64,000 nucleotides of DNA. Origin: Desulfogranum mediterraneum DSM 13871. Lineage in GTDB: Bacteria > Desulfobacterota > Desulfobulbia > Desulfobulbales > Desulfobulbaceae. The position numbers and the translations under genes are program-made. The notes beneath the pieces were generated by a model that saw nothing but the letters and a program-made list of their open reading frames with translations, ran no database searches and had not been told where the DNA came from. Each line of letters starts with the position of its first letter. The first letter of the stretch is position 1. The DNA is taken from contig NZ_KE387004.1 of NCBI RefSeq assembly GCF_000429965.1, positions 189,526 to 253,525 of the forward strand, written 5' to 3'. This document shows positions 19,358-28,910 of the stretch, one piece after another.

Positions 19358-19380
19358 AAAAAACGTCTCTAAAGCTGCCC

Positions 19381-19980
19381 ATGTCACGATCTTCACCGAA
19401 AAAGAGTGCTATTCTTCGCGAGGCAACCAAGCTGTTTTCCGAGCATGGGTTCTGGGATACCTCCATCAATGACATCTCCCGGGCCACCGGGGTTGCCGAC
19501 GGCACCATCTTCTACCACTTCCACAGCAAGGAAGAACTCTTTATTGCGGTGCTGCACAACTTCAAGCAAGAGCTGATCAGCTCCTTTGCCACCTACCTGG
19601 AAAAACGCAAGCACAGTACCGGTCTGGAGATGTTGGAAGATGTGCTTTCGTTCTACATCAGCCAGACCCGTAAGATGGAGGAGCGTTTCCTCCTGCTCCA
19701 TCGCCATCACTACTACCAGCTGGCCGGGGACAACCCCGACTGCCGGCAACAACTCAAAGAAATCTATTCCAGCCTGATCAGTATCTTTGAACAGGCCATC
19801 ATCCGCGGCCAGGAGGACCACTCCATCCGGCCGGTGGATGCCCCCAAGAAAGCCCTGCTCATCTTCACCCTGGTGGACGGTCTTGTCAGACTTAACGCAT
19901 ATAAGCTGTACCGGGCAGACGCCTGCCACGACGAGCTGATCGACTCGTGTCGGCGCATGCTGCAACCAACAACTTTTTAA
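19381..19980 (+). CDS. TetR-family transcriptional regulator
   Basis: 199 residues. The helix-turn-helix is clear at residues 8-55 (ILREATKLFSEHGFWDTSI, IFYHFHSKEELF). The C-terminal helical part resembles the YerO/FadR-like TetR proteins that respond to lipophilic compounds. It is the first gene of an operon with the SulP permease, 24 bp downstream. The palindrome over its own promoter suggests it represses both genes. The same gene start exists as a degraded remnant at 58.4 kb. Confidence 0.9.
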   Translation: MSRSSPKKSAILREATKLFSEHGFWDTSINDISRATGVADGTIFYHFHSKEELFIAVLHNFKQELISSFATYLEKRKHSTGLEMLEDVLSFYISQTRKMEERFLLLHRHHYYQLAGDNPDCRQQLKEIYSSLISIFEQAIIRGQEDHSIRPVDAPKKALLIFTLVDGLVRLNAYKLYRADACHDELIDSCRRMLQPTTF

Positions 19981-20004
19981 CCAAAGACTACGGACAACTC
20001 GACT

Positions 20005-22155
20005 ATGCTACTCACGAAAATCTTTCCCTTTCTCGGCTGGTTTAAAGGCTACAATGCCAAAAGCCTGCAGATCGACCTCCTGGCCGGTCTGACAGTGGCC
20101 CTGGTACTGATCCCCCAATCCATGGCCTATGCCCAGCTCGCCGGACTCCCTGCCTACTACGGCCTCTACGCGGCCTTCCTTCCACCCATGGTTGCCTCCC
20201 TGTTCGGCTCCAGCCGTCAGCTGGCAACCGGTCCGGTGGCCGTGGTCTCCCTGATGTCGGCGGCCTCCCTGGAGCCACTGGCCACGGCCGGCAGCCCTGA
20301 GTTCATTGCCTACTCCGTTGTCCTGGCCCTGGTGGTCGGTATCTTCCAGTTTTCCCTTGGTGTGCTCCGCCTGGGCCTGGTGGTCAACTTCCTCTCCCAC
20401 CCGGTGGTCAACGGCTTTACCAATGCCGCGGCCATCATCATCGCCTCTTCCCAGTTCTCCAAGTTCTTCGGCGTCTATGTGGACAAGGCCCCCCACCACT
20501 ACGAGACCATGATCAGGGTCGCCCAGGCCGCCTTTGACTACACCCACTTCCCCACCCTCGCCTTTGGCGTTGCAGCGGTGGTGATCATGGTCTTCCTGAA
20601 GAAGATCAACCCCAGGATCCCCAACGTCCTGGTGGCGGTGGTCATCACCACCCTGATCTCCTACTTCATCGGCTTTAACAAGGATGCCCATGTAGCGGTA
20701 GACACCATCCAGGTAGCCGGTCTTGAGCAGACCATCGAAGACTTCAACCATGCCGTGGCCGAGATCAAGCAGCTGGGTGACGAACGTGCCTCCATCGGTA
20801 AAGAGATCGATGCCCTCACCAAGGAGGCCGAAGGCCATGGCCCCTTCCTGGATATCATTGCCCTCCAGAACCAGGTGACCATCCTGACCGCCAAGATCAG
20901 CCAGGCCAAGCAGCACGGCCATGAGCTCCGTACCCAGTTACGTGCCCTCAAGTTCGAGGCGGTCAGCAACGGCGACCAGTACACCTTCTACCCCAAAGAC
21001 GACCTCCCTGCAGGCATTGCCACCGACGGCGCCACCTGGAGGATCAAGGTCTCCAACTCTCCTTTGAAGGCAGAGGACCTGCTGCTCATGGGCGGCGGCG
21101 CCATTGTCGGCAAGATCCCCGAAGGTCTGCCCACCCTGACCGTGCCCCAGCTGAATGTGAACTCCTTTCTTAAACTGCTGCCCACCGCGATCATCATCTC
21201 CCTGCTTGGCTTCATGGAGGCCATCGCCATTGCCAAGGCCATGGCCGCCAAGACCGGTCAGAAGCTCGATCCCAACCAGGAACTGATAGGTCAGGGTCTG
21301 GCCAACATCCTGGGCTCCGTGGGCTCCTCCTACGCGGTCTCCGGTTCCTTTTCCCGCTCTGCGGTCAATCTGCAGGCCGGCGCTGTCTCCGGGGTCTCCA
21401 GTGTGGTCACCAGTATCATGGTGATCATCACCCTGCTCTTCCTCACCCCCCTGCTCTACCACCTGCCCCAGGCCGTGCTTGCTGCAGTCATCATGATGGC
21501 CGTGATCGGCCTGGTCAACACCAAGGGTTTTGTCCATGCCTGGCACGCCCAGAAGCATGACGGCATCATCTCCATCATCACCTTTATCGTCACCCTGGCC
21601 TATGCCCCCCACCTGGACAAGGGCATCATGGTCGGTGTGGCCCTGTCCATGGCGGTCTTCCTCTATCGCTCCATGCGGCCGGTGGTTGCCAAGCTCTCCA
21701 TGTACAAGGATGCCTCCCTGCAGAGCTCTGAGCACTACCGCCTGCGCGGCTGCCGCCATATCGCGGTGGTTCGCTTTGACGGCGCCCTCTTCTTTGCCAA
21801 TGCCAGCTACCTGGATGAACAGATCATCAAGTTCCGGACCGAGATGCCAGATCTGCGCTACATCCTGCTGGATGCCAGCGGCATCAACGACATCGATGCC
21901 TCCGGTGAAGAGGAACTGGCCCTGATCGTGGACCGGATGCATGCCGCCGGCCTGGGATTTGCCGTCTGTAATGCCAAGGGCCCGATCCTGGCGGTGCTTG
22001 ATCGCACCCACCTCTTTGACAAGATCGGCGACAAGAACTTCTACCCCACCACCCAGGACGCGGTCAAAGACATCATGACCAAGGTGCATGACAACACCGA
22101 CCTGCCTTCCGAGGGGTGTAAGAACTGCCCGTTGACCCAGTATATTCCAAACTAG
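20005..22155 (+). CDS. SulP-family anion permease with STAS domain and a coiled insertion
   Basis: 716 residues, about 130 more than a usual bacterial SulP. The transmembrane part begins with the SulP signature PQSMAYAQLAGLPAYYGLY and resumes with SYAVSGSFSRSAVN after residue 430. Residues 226-368, between two membrane helices, hold a hydrophilic insertion rich in heptad-like helix (EQTIEDFNHAVAEIKQLGDE, ITILTAKISQAKQH region) followed by a beta-rich part (TFYPKDDLPAG). A STAS domain occupies about 575-690, and the tail has CKNC. Substrate may be sulfate or bicarbonate; the sequence does not decide. It is co-transcribed with the TetR gene and followed by a strong terminator. Confidence 0.9.
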   Translation: MLLTKIFPFLGWFKGYNAKSLQIDLLAGLTVALVLIPQSMAYAQLAGLPAYYGLYAAFLPPMVASLFGSSRQLATGPVAVVSLMSAASLEPLATAGSPEFIAYSVVLALVVGIFQFSLGVLRLGLVVNFLSHPVVNGFTNAAAIIIASSQFSKFFGVYVDKAPHHYETMIRVAQAAFDYTHFPTLAFGVAAVVIMVFLKKINPRIPNVLVAVVITTLISYFIGFNKDAHVAVDTIQVAGLEQTIEDFNHAVAEIKQLGDERASIGKEIDALTKEAEGHGPFLDIIALQNQVTILTAKISQAKQHGHELRTQLRALKFEAVSNGDQYTFYPKDDLPAGIATDGATWRIKVSNSPLKAEDLLLMGGGAIVGKIPEGLPTLTVPQLNVNSFLKLLPTAIIISLLGFMEAIAIAKAMAAKTGQKLDPNQELIGQGLANILGSVGSSYAVSGSFSRSAVNLQAGAVSGVSSVVTSIMVIITLLFLTPLLYHLPQAVLAAVIMMAVIGLVNTKGFVHAWHAQKHDGIISIITFIVTLAYAPHLDKGIMVGVALSMAVFLYRSMRPVVAKLSMYKDASLQSSEHYRLRGCRHIAVVRFDGALFFANASYLDEQIIKFRTEMPDLRYILLDASGINDIDASGEEELALIVDRMHAAGLGFAVCNAKGPILAVLDRTHLFDKIGDKNFYPTTQDAVKDIMTKVHDNTDLPSEGCKNCPLTQYIPN

Positions 22156-22208
22156 GAAACGGCCAAAAACAGGTTAAGGGCAGTCCTTCTCCTGCCCTCA
22201 AACCTGCA

Positions 22209-22252
22209 ACGGGTACACCGGGACGCATGTCCTGGTGTACCCGTTTTTTTTT
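22209..22252 (+). terminator. Rho-independent terminator of tetR-sulP
   Basis: ACGGGTACACCGGGAC pairs with GTCCTGGTGTACCCGT around GCAT (one mismatch) and is followed by eight or more T. Confidence 0.92.
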
Positions 22253-22370
22253 AGAGGGCCGGTGCCTTGTCCCGCTCGACCAGGCAGCCTGGCCGGCCGC
22301 TGGAAAAAATCCAAGCATTTGTCTGCTGATTATCGTATGATACTCAGGTTCTTTATCTGGAACTGCGTAT

Positions 22371-23486
22371 ATGGCCCTCACCTTCCCGCAACACTTGCAA
22401 GCATACACGACCACCATGAGCCACTCCCAAGGAGAGACGCCGATCGAGGTGTCTGCAGACAACTGGTTTCCTGAAAACCTGGAGCAGATTCACAGCACTG
22501 TCCAGGGTCTGCTCCCTGAGCACTGCCAGCAGCCGGTCGCAGTCTTCGACTTTGACAACACCTGTATCTTCAGAGACATTGGCCAGGCGGTCTTCCGCTA
22601 CCAGCTCTTTACCCTGCGCTACCGCCTGAGCCCCGCCACCTTCAGCTCCCTGCTTCCCCGGGAAAAGCAGACCCTGGCCGGGCGCCCCATGGGCCAGGTC
22701 ACGGCCACCCTGGTGGAACTCTACAGCCAACTCTACCCGCTGATCAAAGCGGAGCACTACCAACAGGCAAGGGAGTTGCCGAGCTATCCCCTGTTCACCA
22801 CCCTGCTGCTCTGGTTTGTCGAGCAGGCCAGAAAGGATCCGGAGTTGGGGCCCAGATATGTGCTGCCCCTCCTGGCCAAACTGCTGGCCGGCTTTACCAC
22901 CGTGGAACTGGACAGACTGACCTCGGAGGTGATCGCAGCACTCGGCAAAGAGGAGTTGACCACCAGGAAGGTCAGCGCCACCCTGGCGCCACCCATCGGC
23001 ACCATCAGCAGCTCCTACAAACAGGGGATCCAGCCCTTTGCTGAGATGCGCAGCTTGATCCGGTGGTTAAGCGACCTGGGGGTTGACTGTTACGTGATCT
23101 CGGCCAGTACCGAGTGGCTGGTGCAGACAGCGGTGCGGCTGTTCGATTTTCCGGTACCGCTGGCGCAGATTTTCGGCATTCGGGTAGAACTTGCCCCGGA
23201 CGATCGGTTGACCGTTGAGGAACAGGCCGGCTACCCCATCACCTTCAGGGAGGGCAAGGTCGCGGTCATAGAAGAGGAGATCAAGAAGAGGCCACTGATG
23301 GTGGCCGGTGATGCGGACACGGATTTTGAGATGCTGACCCTGGCCCAGGTGCCGCTTCGGCTGATCATCAACCACAATCAGGAGGGGCTGATCAGCACCC
23401 TCTATCAGGCTCAAGACACCCTGCTCCAGGGAATCGATATCAGTCGGGGCAGGTTTCGCCCCTTCCGGGAAAGCGTCGCCTCCTAG
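22371..23486 (+). CDS. HAD-superfamily phosphatase, phosphoserine-phosphatase-like
   Basis: 371 residues. HAD motif I is FDFDNT near residue 59, motif II is VISAST near residue 243, motif IV is GDADTDFEM near residue 307. A large helical cap lies between motifs I and II. This pattern is that of SerB/haloacid-dehalogenase phosphatases acting on a small phosphomonoester, but the cap is longer than in SerB. Substrate unknown. Two ATGs (22371 and 22416) are possible and neither has a strong ribosome site. The gene ends inside a hairpin shared with nadA. Confidence 0.8.
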   Translation: MALTFPQHLQAYTTTMSHSQGETPIEVSADNWFPENLEQIHSTVQGLLPEHCQQPVAVFDFDNTCIFRDIGQAVFRYQLFTLRYRLSPATFSSLLPREKQTLAGRPMGQVTATLVELYSQLYPLIKAEHYQQARELPSYPLFTTLLLWFVEQARKDPELGPRYVLPLLAKLLAGFTTVELDRLTSEVIAALGKEELTTRKVSATLAPPIGTISSSYKQGIQPFAEMRSLIRWLSDLGVDCYVISASTEWLVQTAVRLFDFPVPLAQIFGIRVELAPDDRLTVEEQAGYPITFREGKVAVIEEEIKKRPLMVAGDADTDFEMLTLAQVPLRLIINHNQEGLISTLYQAQDTLLQGIDISRGRFRPFRESVAS

Positions 23487-23501
23487 CAGGCAGGAGGCGA
23501 C
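23475..23501. terminator. Hairpin between convergent genes
   Basis: GTCGCCTCCT and AGGAGGCGAC are exact reverse complements seven bases apart, and the first arm includes the stop codon of the HAD gene. No T-tract, so termination is only probable. Confidence 0.45.
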
Positions 23502-23523
23502 GGCAGAGGCCTTACTCCTTCAC

Positions 23524-24582
23524 TTACTTCTTCAAGGTCTTGGCAAAATCCAACATCCGCTGGATGGGCAGCTTGGCCCGTGCAGCCAGCTCGGCTGAGA
23601 CCTGAACCTCGTTTTCACCGCTCTTCAATACCCAGGCCAACTTCTCCAGGGAATTCATTCCCATCCAGGGACATCTGGCACAGGACTGACAGGTGGCGCC
23701 CTCGCCGCTGGTGGGGGCCTCAATCAGGACCTTGTCAGGAGCCAGCTGCTTCATCTTGTTAAAGATTCCCAGATCGGTGGCCACGATAAACTCCCTGTTG
23801 TCCATGGACTCGACGGCCTTGATCAGGGCCGTGGTGGAGCCCACCACGTCGGCCTGGGCGACCACGGACTGGGGGGACTCGGGATGGACCAGGACCGCGG
23901 CCCCGGGATGGAGTTTGCGTGCCCGTTCCAGGGCCACGGACTTGAACTCCTCGTGGACCACACAGGCACCAGGCCAGAAGACCATCTCCACTCCGGTGAG
24001 TTGCTGGACATATCTGCCCAGGTGTTTATCCGGTCCCCAGAGAATCTTCTCGCCCCGAGCGGCCAAATGCTCGACAATGGAGAGGGCAATCCCTGAGGTG
24101 ACGACCCAGTCCGAGCGGGCCTTGACCTCGGCGCTGGTGTTGGCATAGACCACCACGGTGTGATCGGGATACTGGTCACAGAATGCACTGAACAGGTCTG
24201 CCGGGCAGCCCTCATCCAGGGAACAGGTGGCCTCAAGATCAGGCATCAGTACCCGTTTTTCATTGTTAAGGATCTTGGAGGTCTCCCCCATGAACCGCAC
24301 CCCGGAGACCACCAGGGTCGAGGCCGGGTGTTCGGTACCGAAACGGGCCATCTCCAAAGAGTCGGCCACGCAGCCGCCGGTCTCCTCGGCCAGATCCTGC
24401 AGTTCACCGTCGGTGTAATAGTGGGCAACAAGAACGGCGTTCTCCTGCCGCAACTTCGCCTTGATCTCTTCCTTGAGCGCCGCCTTCTCCTGCGCAGACA
24501 TCTCCTTGACAGCAGGATGATCAGGAACATGGACGGTGGGGATGGCAACATCTGCCTCTGTGTTACGTACTGGGCTTTCCAT
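23524..24582 (-). CDS. nadA: Quinolinate synthase
   Basis: 352 residues. NadA condenses iminoaspartate with dihydroxyacetone phosphate to quinolinate, the precursor of NAD. Family marks include [30 protein letters not shown], and the cluster cysteines in [23 protein letters not shown] and [13 protein letters not shown]. The N-terminus (about 25 residues before [12 protein letters not shown]) is poorly conserved, so the start could lie downstream. No other nad gene is adjacent. Repeat copy C lies just upstream. Confidence 0.94.
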   Translation of the reverse strand: MESPVRNTEADVAIPTVHVPDHPAVKEMSAQEKAALKEEIKAKLRQENAVLVAHYYTDGELQDLAEETGGCVADSLEMARFGTEHPASTLVVSGVRFMGETSKILNNEKRVLMPDLEATCSLDEGCPADLFSAFCDQYPDHTVVVYANTSAEVKARSDWVVTSGIALSIVEHLAARGEKILWGPDKHLGRYVQQLTGVEMVFWPGACVVHEEFKSVALERARKLHPGAAVLVHPESPQSVVAQADVVGSTTALIKAVESMDNREFIVATDLGIFNKMKQLAPDKVLIEAPTSGEGATCQSCARCPWMGMNSLEKLAWVLKSGENEVQVSAELAARAKLPIQRMLDFAKTLKK

Positions 24583-25060
24583 AATATGCTATTTCGCTGG
24601 GATAACTAAACTGGATGGCTTGAACAGTGGGATTTTTTCGATCAGGTCAAGGTGGGTGTACGATGCGCCTCCCCTTAAGGGGGCCATCATCCAGCGCACA
24701 CGGAGATTGGTAGAAAAAAAACTTCTTCAAGAGGGCCTACAGCCGCTGATCCCCTTCCCTCAGCCCCTACACCGAAGGTGGCAGCAGTGACCACAAACAA
24801 GGCCCCAGGGTGGTTGGCGTCCACCCTATCTCCTGGGAAACAGGGAAAACAATAACCACAGAATCGATCTAGTACAGCAATTTCACCAGAAAAACAATGC
24901 ATTTCCTCTGCCCCGGCTATATACTACTGAAAACATAGCGTTTTACGCAAAGCTCTTCTTGCCCTGCCACAGGACCTTCAGGGGAGAACCGCTCCTCCCT
25001 GGACCCAGCCAGGAGCCAGGACCGCTCTCCGCACCGCAAACCATCACCCCCAAGACGCCC
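24583..25060. other. Intergenic region upstream of nadA and the MscS-like gene
   Basis: About 480 bp between divergent genes. It contains repeat copy C near the nadA side. No gene or clear promoter was identified in the rest. Confidence 0.4.
24617..24663 (+). repeat. Dispersed intergenic repeat, copy C (partial)
   Basis: GGCTTGAACAGTGGGATTTT, then TTCGATCAGGTCAAGG and GGGTAC-like GGTGTACG, match the front of module X only. Sequence similarity stops near 24663. Confidence 0.5.
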
Positions 25061-26809
25061 ATGCGAACCCGAATCAACGTCCTCACCCTTTGGCTGCTGC
25101 TCATCCCAGCACTCGTCTGCTCCAGCGAACCTACTTCAACAGTCCCTGCCCCGGCGACAGCTCAGGAACAGGGCCAAACGGTCGACCAGAACCAGGTCCA
25201 GCAGACCAGAGAGACCACCGAGATGCTGGCCTCCCTTTTGGAGCTGCAGCACAGCCTCAGGGAACAGATCAGCATCAGCCAGAAAAAGCTGAAAAACAGC
25301 AGCTCAGCCGCAGAGAAGGCTGAGCTGGAAGAGGAGATCGCCCACCTGGACAAGCAGCTCTCCGAGTCGGACAACGACTTTGAGCGGATCGCCACCGGAG
25401 TGGAGCCGGCCATCTTCGCAGAAAAGAAACCAGAGACCTTCAGCTGGAAGGCGGAGATGGCCAGCCTGGCAGAACCGGCCATCAAGGAGCTGAAGCGCTT
25501 CACCATCAAGGCCCGCCAGAAATCCCGACTCAAAGATACCATTGCCGAACTCAAAAATTTGTCCTCTGCAGCCAACGAGGCGGTCAGCCAGCTGCAGCAG
25601 GTCAGCAAGGAGAGCAGTGATCCCAAGGTACGTGAAGAGGCGACAGCACTGCTGCCGGAGTGGATAAATATCCAAAAACGACTGGCCAACAAGCTGGAGC
25701 TGACCGAGCTGGAGCTCCTCCAGCTCAGGGAGGATGAAGAGTCCCTGGTGGAGAGCTCCCGACAGTCGATGCGAGACTTCTTCAAGAACCGAGGATTCTA
25801 CCTGATCATCGCCCTGGCCACCTTTGGGGGCATCCTGATCGCCTGCAAGCTCCTCTATCGGCTCATCCGACTGCTCCTGGGCAAGCTTCAAGCCAAGGAG
25901 GGCAGGCGCTCATTCCAGGTACGCTTACTGGACATCACCTTCCGCTTTGCCTCGCTGATCCTGGCGGTGATCGGCCTGTTCTATATCCTCTACCTGGCCG
26001 AGGACTGGTTCCTCTTAAGCATGGCCATCATCTTCTTCATCGGCATCATCTGGGCCGTTCGCCAGGGGCTGCCCCGGATGTGGCAGCAGGGTCGGCTGAT
26101 GCTCAATGTCGGTTCGGTACGGGAGGGGGAACGCTTGACCCTCCACGGAGTGCCCTGGCGGGTCGCCTCCCTCAACGTCTTCTGTCGCCTGGAAAACCCC
26201 GCCATGGAGCTCTCCCTCCGGGTCCCAATCGAGGACCTGGTGGGGATGAGTTCTCGTCCCTATCACCAGGAAGAGCCCTGGTTCCCCTGTCAGAAGGGCG
26301 ACTGGGTGGTGGTGGGCAGTTCCTCCCGGGCCCGGGTGGTCAGCCTCTCCCATGAACAGGTGGAGTTGGTCCAGCGGGGCGGCAAACGGATCATCTATCC
26401 CACCGCTGATTTCCTCTCCGCCTGCCCGATCAACCTCTCACGCAACTTCCGGCTGCGGGTCCCCTTTGGGGTAAGTTACGACCTCCAGGACCAGGTCACC
26501 ACCACCATCCCGGCCACCCTCAAGGCTTATCTTGAAGAGCGGCTGGAAGAGGAAGGATACGACAGCCACTGCCTCAATCTCCTGGTGGAGTTCTTCCAGG
26601 CCGGCCCCTCTTCCCTGGATCTGCTGATCATAGCCGACTTCAAGGGTCAGGCGGCCGATATCAGCTCACGCCTGCAACGGGCGCTGCAGCGCTGGTCCGT
26701 CGACTGCTGCACCCTCAACAACTGGGAGATCCCCTTCCCCCAGCTCACGGTGCATACCCCGGATAGCTGCACCCCGGGACCTGAATCGGGACCGACTGCA
26801 ACAAACTGA
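25061..26809 (+). CDS. MscS-like mechanosensitive channel protein
   Basis: 582 residues. A signal peptide (NVLTLWLLLIPALVCS) is followed by a long periplasmic coiled-coil (about residues 40-235, with ETTEMLASLLELQHSLREQ and LEEEIAHLDKQLSE). Three membrane helices come near residues 250-370. A cytoplasmic beta domain with GDWVVVGSSSRARVVSLS and IYPTADFLSACPINLSRN corresponds to the MscS pore-exit beta domain and the IPN-like motif. It probably opens under membrane tension. The start at 25061 is chosen because the signal peptide begins there; the open frame extends 34 codons upstream. Confidence 0.75.
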   Translation: MRTRINVLTLWLLLIPALVCSSEPTSTVPAPATAQEQGQTVDQNQVQQTRETTEMLASLLELQHSLREQISISQKKLKNSSSAAEKAELEEEIAHLDKQLSESDNDFERIATGVEPAIFAEKKPETFSWKAEMASLAEPAIKELKRFTIKARQKSRLKDTIAELKNLSSAANEAVSQLQQVSKESSDPKVREEATALLPEWINIQKRLANKLELTELELLQLREDEESLVESSRQSMRDFFKNRGFYLIIALATFGGILIACKLLYRLIRLLLGKLQAKEGRRSFQVRLLDITFRFASLILAVIGLFYILYLAEDWFLLSMAIIFFIGIIWAVRQGLPRMWQQGRLMLNVGSVREGERLTLHGVPWRVASLNVFCRLENPAMELSLRVPIEDLVGMSSRPYHQEEPWFPCQKGDWVVVGSSSRARVVSLSHEQVELVQRGGKRIIYPTADFLSACPINLSRNFRLRVPFGVSYDLQDQVTTTIPATLKAYLEERLEEEGYDSHCLNLLVEFFQAGPSSLDLLIIADFKGQAADISSRLQRALQRWSVDCCTLNNWEIPFPQLTVHTPDSCTPGPESGPTATN

Positions 26810-26832
26810 TTTTTCCTCCGTAAAGAGACAAT

Positions 26833-26863
26833 CGACACCCAGGGATTCCTCCCCTGGGTGTCG
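26833..26863. terminator. Hairpin downstream of the MscS-like gene
   Basis: CGACACCCAGGG and CCCTGGGTGTCG are exact complements seven bases apart. There is no T-tract on the plus strand. Confidence 0.5.
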
Positions 26864-27027
26864 CACCCCTGCCCCGGCCGAGGGGCAAGGCCAGGCCCCA
26901 TGCCGCTTTCCCTTCTCATTCTCCCTGGATATGCTATACTCTCCCCATCATTTTAGCCGGCCCCTGGCAGGCAGCGGACCAGCCCACCGCTGCTGTACGC
27001 CACGGTCCCCTGTCAGCGAGGTACAGC

Positions 27028-28365
27028 ATGCATGTCTATCCATCTGAACTGGTCCCCCTGATCATGGAAAAATGGGAGGGGGCCCAGTCCGGCAAAGAGC
27101 CGCCGCTCCCCCAGCCGGCCCATGGGCTGCTGCCTGACCAGAAGGCCATGGAAGACATGTTCTCCACCTGTTACCAGGTCAGCATGATGCGGGAAGAAGA
27201 CCGCCCGGTCAATATCCGCCTGATCATCCTCCCTCCCGAGGCCTTTCCAGCCGGTAAGGGACCGCCAAGCGGCTTCCAACGGCTGGTGTTCTCCTCTCCC
27301 AGGCCCTTTAACGAATACGAACTCAGACGCCTCTCGCCGGCCCTGGATTTTGAGCGTTCCCTGATCGGAGTAGAGTATAACGAGCAGTCTGAATTCCAGA
27401 TCTGGGGCATTATCAACTCCGGGATCCGCTGGCTCCAGGGGGAACGGGGCGGCGCCAAAAAACCCAACCAGCTTCCCGACTCCCTGGTGGTGCAGGTGAA
27501 CGGTCCCGGCATGCTGACCGTCTGCCGCGGCATCCGTCCCCTGGCCGTACTCAGCGGCGGCAGGATTGTGGATTCCTCGGCCAATGTCTTCCAGTCACTC
27601 TGGATGAAAAAACTCTTTGCCGATACCCGTGAAGAGCTGCTGGCCGCCCATGAAAGCTTCCGCCGGGAGGCGGACTATCCGGTGGCCAGAATCGATGAAG
27701 AGTTCATCGGCATCCTCCAGTTCGAGATCCTCAAGCGGCTGATCAGCGTCACCAAGATGGCCCAGCATGGAGGGACCTTTATCATCTTTCCCGAAGATGT
27801 ACCGGCCAGCTTCTACGATGACAATCCCCACATCCAGCTCAAGTACCGTTTTCTCGAGGACCAGGCCATCACCCGTCAGCTGAGCCTGCTCCAGAAAACC
27901 ATTGCCACCGCCACAACCCTGCTGGCCGACGCCGACGACCCGGACCTGCTGATCAGCTGGTCCGATTACGTGGGCCTGCGCCACCAGTCCACCGATGACC
28001 TGGAGGAGGCCTTTTACGAGCAGGTACAGTTTGTGGCCAGCCTGGCTGCGGTGGACGGGGCAGTGGTGGTCACCAAGAGTGGAGCCGTGGGATTTGGCGG
28101 GATGATTGTGGGTTCGCTGGATCAGCTGACCGAGGTGGCCATTGCCAATGACATCGAGGGCAAGATGGTTACCCTGGAAAAGATCGAAGGCTCCGGCTCC
28201 AGGCATCGCTCTGCCTACCACCTCTGCAATGCCCTCCATCAGGTGATGGCCATCGTGGTCTCCCAGGACGGCAGCGTCCAACTGGCCAAGTGGAGAAACG
28301 GGATCGTCACCTGCTGGGATCTGACCTCATCGAGTTTCACCGAGGAGATCGAACTGGTCCTGTAG
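27028..28365 (+). CDS. Diadenylate-cyclase (DisA_N) domain protein with N-terminal sensor region
   Basis: 445 residues. The C-terminal part (about 295-440) is a DisA_N/DAC domain with both catalytic motifs: the DGA of VDGAVVVTKSG and the RHR of GSRHRSAYHL, followed by AIVVSQDGSV. These residues bind ATP in enzymes that make cyclic di-AMP. The N-terminal 290 residues form a separate domain resembling the putative sensor part named DACNV in databases (from memory). No membrane helix is present. GAGGT precedes the ATG. Product formation is an inference: keeping both motifs suggests activity, but the residues around them differ from DisA and CdaA. Confidence 0.75.
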   Translation: MHVYPSELVPLIMEKWEGAQSGKEPPLPQPAHGLLPDQKAMEDMFSTCYQVSMMREEDRPVNIRLIILPPEAFPAGKGPPSGFQRLVFSSPRPFNEYELRRLSPALDFERSLIGVEYNEQSEFQIWGIINSGIRWLQGERGGAKKPNQLPDSLVVQVNGPGMLTVCRGIRPLAVLSGGRIVDSSANVFQSLWMKKLFADTREELLAAHESFRREADYPVARIDEEFIGILQFEILKRLISVTKMAQHGGTFIIFPEDVPASFYDDNPHIQLKYRFLEDQAITRQLSLLQKTIATATTLLADADDPDLLISWSDYVGLRHQSTDDLEEAFYEQVQFVASLAAVDGAVVVTKSGAVGFGGMIVGSLDQLTEVAIANDIEGKMVTLEKIEGSGSRHRSAYHLCNALHQVMAIVVSQDGSVQLAKWRNGIVTCWDLTSSSFTEEIELVL

Positions 28366-28374
28366 CACGACCAG

Positions 28375-28414
28375 GGCAGAGGGGGAAAATCGACTCTTTT
28401 CCCCCTCTGCCTTT
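28375..28414 (+). terminator. Strong hairpin terminator, DAC gene
   Basis: GGCAGAGGGGGAAAA pairs exactly with TTTTCCCCCTCTGCC across a seven-base loop, followed by TTT. Confidence 0.8.
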
Positions 28415-28565
28415 CATCCCAGGCGATATGCCGGGCACCATGGGCAGGGTCCCTTATGCTTGGAGATACAACCAGCGGCAGGGCTGGCTTCTCCCCAACA
28501 GGCAGCCCTGCCGACCCATGTTCGGGGGGCAAGTGAGCTGCCGCCACTGCTGAACTGTTTCAGCC

Positions 28566-28805
28566 TCAGTTTAATTGCCCCAGGACCAGGGAGATGCCTA
28601 TGGCCAAAACAGCCCAGAACACCAGCTTGAACGCGCTGCGGGCCGTGTCTTCCCCGGGGCGCATCTTTTCTTGGCCGCTGGTGTCTTCAGGGAGCAGCAG
28701 GAAGGCCAGCTCCTTCAGCCCCCTCTTCACCAGCTCACGGACCGCCCGGGGAATGGAAAAATCGAGACCATACCAATAATATGCGTACTGCTTTGATTCC
28801 AGCAT
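28566..28805 (-). CDS. Small hypothetical membrane-anchored protein
   Basis: 79 residues, with one hydrophobic helix at the C-terminus (FWAVLAIGISLVLG, about 60-77) and an N-terminal soluble part (YAYYWYGLDFSIPRAVRELV). AGGAGG eight bases before the ATG at 28805 is strong, so the longer frame from 28847 is rejected. I know no family. It is divergent from the LysR gene, across a region with an inverted repeat, and may be its target. Confidence 0.65.
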   Translation of the reverse strand: MLESKQYAYYWYGLDFSIPRAVRELVKRGLKELAFLLLPEDTSGQEKMRPGEDTARSAFKLVFWAVLAIGISLVLGQLN

Positions 28806-28868
28806 AAACACCTCCTCTTGACCTGGGTTGATTCTCTGATCTTGCAATTATAGAGGTAAGGCAATAAT

Positions 28869-28910
28869 AAGTATAATTATATAAAAATAACCTTAGCTGA
28901 AGTTATACTT
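28869..28910. promoter_or_regulatory. Inverted repeat at the LysR start, likely operator
   Basis: AAGTATAA (28869-28876) and TTATACTT (28903-28910) are exact complements with centres 34 bp apart, about three helical turns. The second arm touches the LysR ATG. Between divergent genes, this is the place expected for LysR binding. Confidence 0.5.
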
